DNA of 10,372 nt from Actinomycetes bacterium. GTDB lineage: Bacteria > Actinomycetota > Acidimicrobiia > Acidimicrobiales > RAAP-2. The translations under genes and the position numbers were made by a program. The stretch covers positions 1 through 10,372 of the forward strand of contig JAKAZC010000069.1 in NCBI GenBank assembly GCA_021826655.1. Direction: 5' to 3'. Below are positions 5,658 to 10,372 of this stretch, piece by piece. The notes below the pieces were generated by a model. The model saw only the letters and a program-made list of their open reading frames with translations, was not told the origin of the DNA and ran no database searches. Position 1 is the stretch's first letter. The number at the start of each line of letters is the position of its first letter.

Positions 5658-7340
5658 TCAGGAGAGCCAGATCTGCTGTGGCCAGATGGCCCCGCCGTTC
5701 TGGCCGAAGGCCTTGGCACCGGCCGGCGTGGTCGGGTTGTTGAAGTTCTGGACCTTGGGCACCGCACCGAAGGCCCACACGGACCGGGCGTACCAGACGT
5801 AGGGGATGTCCTGGGACAGCAGCCGGTTCACCTGCTGGTAGGCGGCGATCTGCGTCGCCTTGTCCGTCGCCGTGCGGCCCTGGATCAGCGCGGTCTGCAT
5901 CGCCGGGTCGGTGTTGCGTGCCATGTTGATGGCGAATCCCGGGGTGGAGGCGTTGGTCGGCGACCAGAAGATGTAGTTCAGGTCGGGGTTGACCGCCCCG
6001 AACTGCCGCCAGGTGAGGGCCTGGTAGGCGCCAGTCAGGGCCACGTTGATGATGGAGTCTTGCAGGATCGGCTGGAGCGTGACGGTCATGCCCGCCTGCT
6101 GCAGCTGCTGCTGCAGGTACTGGCCGATCTGGCTGCCCTTGGGGTCCGGGGTGTGGCCCAGCGTGAACGAGGTCGATGCCCCCGACGCCTTCACCTCGGA
6201 TACGAGCTGCGTGGCCTTGGCCAGGTCGAAGGCCGGATAGCCGTTGTCGGCGAGGTAGTACGGGGACGTGGACGTGAACACCCCGTCGGACGTCGGGGTG
6301 ACCCCGCCGTTGATCACCTTCACGTACTCCGCCGAGCTGACCGCGTACGCCATCGCCTGGCGCAATTTGAGATTGTTGAACGGCGCCTTGGACAGGTTCA
6401 GCTGGATGCAGTCCATGTCGGACTCGCCGGCCACCTTCACGGAGTCGTCGCAGTAGCCGTACGAGGTGTTCGACCGCAATTGCGAGATGTCCGATGCCGT
6501 ACTGGTGTGCATGATGTCGATGGCGCCAGAGTTGAGACTGGCCAGGATCTGGCCGGGGTCGGGGATGGGCCTGTACGTGATGCTGTCCAGGTAGGGCATA
6601 CCCGCCCGCCAGTACTTCGGATTCCGCGTCGCCGTGAAGTGGTCGTTCGGCACCCACTCCTGGAAGATGAACGGACCGGTGCCGATCGGGTTGGTCTGGC
6701 TGCTCGAGGCCAGCCAGGTGGGCTCGGCGACGAAGGCGAACTGGCTGCCGATCCCGCCACACAGGTAGTAGTCGAAGGGGACCCACGGCGTCTTCATGGT
6801 GATGGTGACGACCAGGGGGCCGGTGACGTCCACCGATTGAATCGGCGTCAGTGCCGGGCCGGTAAGCAGCGACGCCTGGTGGGCCTTGAAGTTGGCGGCC
6901 ACGGCAGCGCCGTCGCACGGGGTGCCGTTGTGGAAGTTCACGTTGGGCCGCATCGTGATGGTCCATACAGTGCCGGAGGCGTTCGAGGTGACCGACTCGG
7001 CCAGGTTGGGCTGGGGGAGGCCGTTGGCGTCCAGGATCATCAAGGTGTCGAAAACGGTGCGGGCGTACAGGATCCCCACCTCGTCGAACGTGCCCAGTGT
7101 CGGAGAGAAGCCCTTCTCCTCGGCGTCCACCCCGAAGACCAGCGAACCGCCGGGCTTGGGGGTTGCCGTCGAGATCCCGTCGGGACGCGAACCCGTCGAA
7201 CCGGCGGCGGTGGTCGACGAGCCCGAGCCGGAACTCGAGCACGCGGCGAGCAGGCCTCCTGATGCACCGGCGACGGCGAGTCCGGCGCCGGTGACGGCGC
7301 TCTTCGCCAGGAACGAGCGGCGGTCGATGCGATCAGTCAT
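5658..7340 (-). CDS. Family 5 ABC-transporter substrate-binding lipoprotein, Tat-exported
   Basis: A 560-residue extracellular binding protein of the SBP_bac_5 (oligopeptide/nickel-type) family, which delivers peptides or other solutes to an ABC importer. Residues 1-34 are a twin-arginine signal (DRRSFLAK at 6-13, hydrophobic run 15-30) with lipobox LLAAC, Cys34 being lipidated. A Ser/Gly/Thr linker follows (35-65), then GGSLVFGVDAEEKG, the family block with PNVNFHNGTP (132-141), NPIGTGPFIFQEW (217-229), NPKYW (240-244) and LRQAMAYAV (327-335). Four mature cysteines (142, 194, 297, 311) could form two disulfides. AAAGGGGG shortly before the ATG is the likely ribosome-binding site. No permease or ATPase gene adjoins it in the window, so the transporter is elsewhere or the protein has another role. 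Ligand unknown. Confidence 0.9.
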   Translation of the reverse strand: MTDRIDRRSFLAKSAVTGAGLAVAGASGGLLAACSSSGSGSSTTAAGSTGSRPDGISTATPKPGGSLVFGVDAEEKGFSPTLGTFDEVGILYARTVFDTLMILDANGLPQPNLAESVTSNASGTVWTITMRPNVNFHNGTPCDGAAVAANFKAHQASLLTGPALTPIQSVDVTGPLVVTITMKTPWVPFDYYLCGGIGSQFAFVAEPTWLASSSQTNPIGTGPFIFQEWVPNDHFTATRNPKYWRAGMPYLDSITYRPIPDPGQILASLNSGAIDIMHTSTASDISQLRSNTSYGYCDDSVKVAGESDMDCIQLNLSKAPFNNLKLRQAMAYAVSSAEYVKVINGGVTPTSDGVFTSTSPYYLADNGYPAFDLAKATQLVSEVKASGASTSFTLGHTPDPKGSQIGQYLQQQLQQAGMTVTLQPILQDSIINVALTGAYQALTWRQFGAVNPDLNYIFWSPTNASTPGFAINMARNTDPAMQTALIQGRTATDKATQIAAYQQVNRLLSQDIPYVWYARSVWAFGAVPKVQNFNNPTTPAGAKAFGQNGGAIWPQQIWLS

Positions 7341-7657
7341 GGTCCCCCTTTGGACGGAGGCGCCCGGCGCTCGCCGGCCGCCGCTTCGATGCGGTGCTAC
7401 CTCGTCGATGCCCTACATGGTCAGTGCGTCACTACCTGTTAACCGTCGTGCCCTGCAACGTGCGGCAGGCACTCGACGCGGGCGCAGCCGGTGCCCACCG
7501 CCCCCCGGGGAGTCGGTACCGCAGGTGCCTCGGCCCGACGATAGCCCTCGGTGCCGTCGCACGGGCGCCATCGCGACGACCCGGCCGCGTCCGGCGGGCG
7601 ACCGTGACCGACGGTGGGTGACCGGTCGGCGGGGTGGGCGCCGGTACGCTCGTCCGG
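7341..7657. other. Gene-free divergent intergenic region
   Basis: This 317-bp stretch separates two diverging genes and should hold the promoters of both. The short open frames here lack ribosome-binding sites and family signals, so I call no gene. Visible features are a palindrome CCGGCGCTCGCCGG (7364-7377) just upstream of the binding-protein start, an AT-richer island with GTTAAC (7438-7443), a small hairpin ACCGT-GACCG-ACGGT (7601-7615) and the xerC -10 candidate at 7645. I could not place a convincing -35/-10 pair for the minus-strand gene. Confidence 0.6.
7645..7650 (+). promoter_or_regulatory. Putative -10 element of xerC
   Basis: TACGCT, identical to the proposed DAHP synthase -10, ends 7 bases before GTG 7658. 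It supports GTG 7658 as a leaderless start over the upstream GTG 7634, which would place this hexamer inside the coding region. No clear -35 is seen. Confidence 0.45.
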
Positions 7658-8572
7658 GTGGACTGGGAGATCGAGGCCTACCGCCGTTCGGTCGCAGGCC
7701 TGTCACCGGACACCGTCCGGGCCTATGCCTCCGACGTGGGGCGGTTCGCCGCATGGGCGGGGCGGGGCGGCGCGCACGGTCCCGGCGACGTGGACCGCAT
7801 CACACTGCGCCGGTACCTCGCCTTCCTGGCCACGCGGAACTACGCCCGGGCGACCATCGCCCGGACGGCGGCGTCGCTGCGCTCCTATTTCGGATGGTGC
7901 GCCCGTCGAGGGGTGGTGGCGACCGACCCCTCGGTCCGCCTGTCGGCCCCCTCGCCCGACTCCCGGCTGCCCCGGGTGCTGGGCCACGCCGAGCTGGACC
8001 GGCTCCTGGGGCCGCAGACCGCCGCGCGGTCGGCCGGCGATCCGCACGGTGACGGTGGCCCGACCGCCGACGCGGACCCGAGGGACATCCGTGACGACGC
8101 CGTCCTGGAGCTCCTCTACGCCAGCGGGATCCGGGTCGCCGAACTGTGCGGGTTGGACGTGGACGACCTTGACCTCGAGCTCGGGGTGGTCGCGGTCACC
8201 GGGAAGGGGTCGAAGGAGCGACAGGTGCTGGTCCACGACCGATGCGTGGACGCGATCGTTGCCTGGCTGGCCGGACCCCGTGCCGTCATGGCCGGCCCGG
8301 GGTCCGAGGCGGGCGCGCTCTTCTACAACGGCCGGGGGAACCGCCTGGGGCCCCGGGACGTGCGCCGGATCCTCGATCGCCGATCGCCCGTCCCCACCCA
8401 TCCCCATGCGCTCCGGCACAGCTTCGCCACCCACCTGCTCGACGGGGGCGCCGACCTGCGGGTGGTGCAGGAATTGCTCGGTCATTCCAGCCTGCAGACG
8501 ACGCAGGTCTACACTCATGTGAGCAAGGAGCGCCTGCGGTCGGTCTACGCCGGGACGCATCCACGGGCATAA
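7658..8572 (+). CDS. xerC: Tyrosine recombinase XerC
   Basis: Resolves chromosome dimers at dif, normally together with XerD, acting at the division septum. 304 residues: N-terminal core-binding SAM-like domain (about 1-95) with LSPDTVRAYASDVGRF and YARATIARTAASLRSYF, then the catalytic domain. All catalytic residues are present (numbering from GTG 7658): Arg159 in ASGIRVAELCGL, Lys183 in TGKGSKER, His250 and Arg253 in HALRHSFATHLL, His276 in LLGHSSLQTT, and nucleophile Tyr285 in QVYTH; spacings match E. coli XerD except for a slightly shorter Lys-His interval. A Gly/Asp/Pro-rich insertion of about 20 residues lies at about 122-145, between the domains. GTG 7634 would add 8 residues. The whiG-like gene follows after 8 bp, so they are probably co-transcribed. 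XerC rather than XerD is suggested by the xerC-whiG-rpsB neighbourhood. Confidence 0.9.
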   Translation: MDWEIEAYRRSVAGLSPDTVRAYASDVGRFAAWAGRGGAHGPGDVDRITLRRYLAFLATRNYARATIARTAASLRSYFGWCARRGVVATDPSVRLSAPSPDSRLPRVLGHAELDRLLGPQTAARSAGDPHGDGGPTADADPRDIRDDAVLELLYASGIRVAELCGLDVDDLDLELGVVAVTGKGSKERQVLVHDRCVDAIVAWLAGPRAVMAGPGSEAGALFYNGRGNRLGPRDVRRILDRRSPVPTHPHALRHSFATHLLDGGADLRVVQELLGHSSLQTTQVYTHVSKERLRSVYAGTHPRA

Positions 8573-8580
8573 GGGGAGAG

Positions 8581-9441
8581 TTGGCGACGCAACTCGACAC
8601 GGTCGGGCACGGGATCGACGCCCTGTGGACCGAGTACAAGAAGACGGGGGCCAAGCAGCTGCGCGACCAGCTCATCGTGCACTACGCACCTGTGGTCAAG
8701 TACGTGGCCGGGCGCGTGTCCGTCGGCCTGCCCCGCCACGTCGACGAGGCCGACCTGGCCAGCTACGGGATCATCGGACTGATCGACGCCATCGAGCGCT
8801 TCGAGCCCGCCCGCAACATCAAGTTCGAGACGTACGCCGTTCCACGCATCAAGGGCGCCATCATCGACGAGCTCCGCTCGATCGACTGGGTGCCCCGATC
8901 GGTGCGGGCCAAGGCCCGGGCCGTGGAGCAGGCCTACTCCAAGCTGGAGGCCACCCTCCACCGGACGCCGACCGACGCCGAGGTCGCCGCCGACCTCGAG
9001 ATGTCCGACGAGGAGTTCCAGACCACGCTCCGAAAGATCTCCTTCGTCGGCGTCGTCGCCCTCGACGAGGTCTTCCGTGGCGGTGACCACTCCGACCGTT
9101 CGACCCTGGGGGAGACCCTCCCGGACGCGACCGCGGGTCCCCTCGACAATTACGAGGTGAAGGAGACCAAGGAGGCCCTGGTCAAGGCGGTCAGCGAGAT
9201 GGCCGACCGGGAGAAGACCGTCCTCACCCTGTACTACTACGAGGGCCTGACCCTGGCGGAGATCGGCGACATCCTCGGGGTGACCGAGAGCCGTGTGTGC
9301 CAGATCCACACCAAGGCCGTGCTCCAGCTCCGGGCGAAGCTGGCGGACCGTCCGGAGGGTTCCGGTCACAAGGTGGTCGCCGACATCCGGGCAGCCGCCG
9401 TGCCCGCCACCACGCCGGTCGTCGCACCCGCGGGCGCCTGA
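8581..9441 (+). CDS. whiG: FliA/WhiG-family RNA polymerase sigma factor
   Basis: A 286-residue group 3 sigma factor that redirects RNA polymerase; Streptomyces WhiG starts sporulation and FliA drives late flagellar genes. Region 2 (about 28-105): LIVHYAPVVKYVAGRVSVGL, GIIGLIDAIERF, IKFETYAVPRIKGAIIDELR and IDWVPRSVR. Region 3 is about 110-165. Region 4 (about 195-255): REKTVLTLYYYEGLTLAEIG and the helix-turn-helix end GVTESRVCQIHTKAVLQLRAKL. These segments are nearly those of Streptomyces WhiG. TTG 8581 is the only plausible start; GGGGAG stands ahead of it but very close. A tail of about 30 Ala/Val/Pro-rich residues extends past the usual family end. In Streptomyces WhiG is held by the c-di-GMP-bound anti-sigma RsiG, for which no gene is seen here. 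Target genes are unknown, so whiG reflects similarity, not proven sporulation. Confidence 0.9.
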   Translation: MATQLDTVGHGIDALWTEYKKTGAKQLRDQLIVHYAPVVKYVAGRVSVGLPRHVDEADLASYGIIGLIDAIERFEPARNIKFETYAVPRIKGAIIDELRSIDWVPRSVRAKARAVEQAYSKLEATLHRTPTDAEVAADLEMSDEEFQTTLRKISFVGVVALDEVFRGGDHSDRSTLGETLPDATAGPLDNYEVKETKEALVKAVSEMADREKTVLTLYYYEGLTLAEIGDILGVTESRVCQIHTKAVLQLRAKLADRPEGSGHKVVADIRAAAVPATTPVVAPAGA

Positions 9442-9488
9442 ACGTCCCCTTCTGCCCGGCCCGAGTGGAGGCCCCCGGTGGAGCGCAC

Positions 9489-9494
9489 TACCAT
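9489..9494 (+). promoter_or_regulatory. Putative -10 element of rpsB
   Basis: TACCAT fits TANNNT and lies in the 172-bp gap between the sigma gene and rpsB. With 6-base spacing, transcription would start at G9501, the first base of the hairpin that follows. It sits inside a short palindrome, CACTA-CCA-TAGTG (9486-9498), which might be an operator. The -35 zone (TGGAGG at 9466) is poor. Confidence 0.4.
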
Positions 9495-9500
9495 AGTGGG

Positions 9501-9520
9501 GTCCCACCGTCCGGTGGGAC
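9501..9520 (+). other. Perfect hairpin at the head of the rpsB leader
   Basis: GTCCCACC and GGTGGGAC form an uninterrupted 8-bp stem closed by the tetraloop GTCC. No T-run follows, so it is not a standard intrinsic terminator for the upstream sigma gene. It lies about 60 bp after that gene and about 93 bp before the rpsB ATG, and a leader role seems more likely. GTGGG at 9496-9500 could instead pair with CCCAC at 9503-9507, a mutually exclusive fold, if transcription began further upstream. Confidence 0.6.
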
Positions 9521-9613
9521 GTCCGAGCGGTACCTAGTCGCACCCGGCCGCGTCCACGGTCGCCCCTCCGGGGGTGCTGCAGTCGGGGATCAACCGTCAC
9601 AAGGAGCAGGCAC

Positions 9614-10372
9614 ATGGCCGTCATCAGTATCAAGCAATTGTTGGGCGCGGGCGTCCACTTCGGGCACCAGACCCGTCGGTGGAACCCCAAGATGCGTCGA
9701 TTCATCATCGGCGAGCGCAACGGGATCTACCTGATCGACCTCGAGCAGACGATGAAGGGCATCGAGGAGTCCTACGCCTACATCCGGGACCTCGTCGCCG
9801 GTGGTGGGACGGTCCTCTTCGTCGGGACCAAGAAGCAGACCCAGGGACCGGTCGCCGTCTACGCCGACGCGTGCGGCATGCCCTACGTGAACGAACGGTG
9901 GCTCGGCGGGATGCTCACCAACTTCCAGACCGTCTCGACACGGGTGAAGCGGATGAAGGAGTTCGAGGCCATGCAGAAGGCCGGCGACTTCGACGCCATG
10001 CCGAAGAAGGAGGCCCTGCGTCACAGCCGTGAGCTCGAGAAGCTCCAGCGCAACCTCGGCGGCATCCGCGGACTCGACAAGCTGCCTGACGCCATCTTCG
10101 TGATCGACACGAACAAGGAGCACATCGCCGTCACGGAGGCGAACAAGCTCGGTCTGCCGGTCGTCGCCGTCGTCGACACCAACTGCGACCCGGACGTGAT
10201 CACCCACGTCATCCCCGGTAACGACGACGCCATCCGTTCGGGCGCCCTGCTGTGCCGCGTGGTTGCCGACGCGGTGACCGAGGGTCGATTCATCGCCCAG
10301 AACCGACCGGCGGCAAAGGCCGCCCCCGCCGCCCAGGCCCCGGCCCCCGCGCCGGCCCCCGCCGCCCAGGCC
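9614..10372 (+). CDS. rpsB: 30S ribosomal protein S2 (uS2), C-terminus beyond right edge
   Basis: Structural protein of the small ribosomal subunit. The ATG has AAGGAG 7 bases upstream. The 253 visible codons match uS2 from start to finish of its fold: [22 protein letters not shown] (two overlapping hallmarks at about 6-27), [11 protein letters not shown] (36-46), VLFVGTKKQ (67-75), [12 protein letters not shown] (93-104), [10 protein letters not shown] (142-151), LPDAIFVID (157-165), [19 protein letters not shown] (175-193) and [10 protein letters not shown] (200-209). After about residue 231 an Ala/Pro/Gln low-complexity tail begins and is still open at the window end. In most bacteria tsf follows rpsB, but that lies outside. 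Expression from its own promoter is suggested by the TACCAT hexamer and the roughly 113-base leader. Confidence 0.97.
   Translation, partial: MAVISIKQLLGAGVHFGHQTRRWNPKMRRFIIGERNGIYLIDLEQTMKGIEESYAYIRDLVAGGGTVLFVGTKKQTQGPVAVYADACGMPYVNERWLGGMLTNFQTVSTRVKRMKEFEAMQKAGDFDAMPKKEALRHSRELEKLQRNLGGIRGLDKLPDAIFVIDTNKEHIAVTEANKLGLPVVAVVDTNCDPDVITHVIPGNDDAIRSGALLCRVVADAVTEGRFIAQNRPAAKAAPAAQAPAPAPAPAAQA
10323..10372 (+). repeat. Direct repeat in the Ala/Pro tail of rpsB
   Basis: The 17-base unit CCCCCGCCGCCCAGGCC appears at 10323-10339 and again at 10356-10372, a 33-bp (11-codon) period that keeps frame. It encodes repeated Pro-Ala-Ala-Gln-Ala. The second copy ends exactly at the window edge, so more copies may follow. 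Confidence 0.85.

Noticed and set aside
5581..7242. Minus-strand open frame (553 codons) in a second frame of the binding-protein gene
   Set aside because: The overlapping frame 5658-7340 contains the Tat signal, lipobox and all family 5 motifs; this frame has none.
6060..7262. Plus-strand open frame (400 codons) opposite the binding-protein gene
   Set aside because: Antisense shadow rich in Arg/Gly/Val with no recognisable domain.
7394..7621. 75-codon open frame in the divergent gap
   Set aside because: No ribosome-binding site, no hydrophobic or domain pattern, and it covers the region where promoters must lie.
7341..7657. tRNA, small RNA or riboswitch in the longest gap
   Set aside because: No cloverleaf, no known aptamer core and only short isolated stems were found.
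9501..9520. Hairpin as an intrinsic terminator of xerC-whiG
   Set aside because: The stem is perfect but is followed by GTCCGAGC and not T residues; treated instead as a leader element.
8545..9720. Minus-strand open frame (391 codons) opposite the sigma factor gene
   Set aside because: It spans both whiG and the start of rpsB in antisense, with mirror-like composition and no domain.

Overview
The window is high-GC throughout, with dense, overlapping genes, frequent GTG and TTG starts, and -10-like TANNNT hexamers 6-7 bases in front of several start codons. The gene content points to an actinobacterium: a class II DAHP synthase, an F420-type luciferase-like oxidoreductase, an MtrA/MtrB-like two-component pair with a GerMN lipoprotein, and a WhiG-type sigma factor between xerC and rpsB. 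A lineage such as Acidimicrobiia is my guess from the overall style; the sequence alone does not prove it.

Layout. (1) Positions 1-337, minus: the N-terminal part of class II DAHP synthase (shikimate pathway). (2) Positions 375-2701, plus: a tight four-gene block with overlapping ends, comprising an F420-dependent LLM oxidoreductase, nadD (NAD synthesis), an unrecognised 125-residue single-pass membrane protein, and rsfS (ribosome silencing factor). The first two transcription units diverge from a gap of about 37 bp that carries back-to-back -10 elements. (3) Positions 2754-5584, minus: a response regulator, a sensor kinase and a short GerMN lipoprotein in the order of the actinobacterial mtrA-mtrB-lpqB system, followed upstream by (4) a Tat-exported family 5 substrate-binding lipoprotein (5658-7340) with no transporter genes beside it. 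(5) A 317-bp gene-free divergent region. (6) Positions 7658-10372, plus: xerC, a whiG/fliA-type sigma factor, and rpsB, which runs off the right edge.

How the genes fit together. nadD and rsfS are commonly neighbours in bacteria, so region 2 joins cofactor supply with control of ribosome subunit joining. Region 3 is probably an envelope and cell-cycle signalling unit, with translational coupling between kinase and lipoprotein (GTGA overlap). Region 6 is ordinary conserved housekeeping synteny.

I found no phage, insertion sequence, CRISPR array, rRNA or tRNA. I also saw no convincing new defence or biosynthetic system; most of the window is core genome. The parts most worth a second look are the apparently leaderless promoters (especially the divergent pair at 335-377), the reduced LpqB-like lipoprotein, the small membrane protein between nadD and rsfS, and the structured rpsB leader whose predicted first base is the first base of a perfect hairpin.
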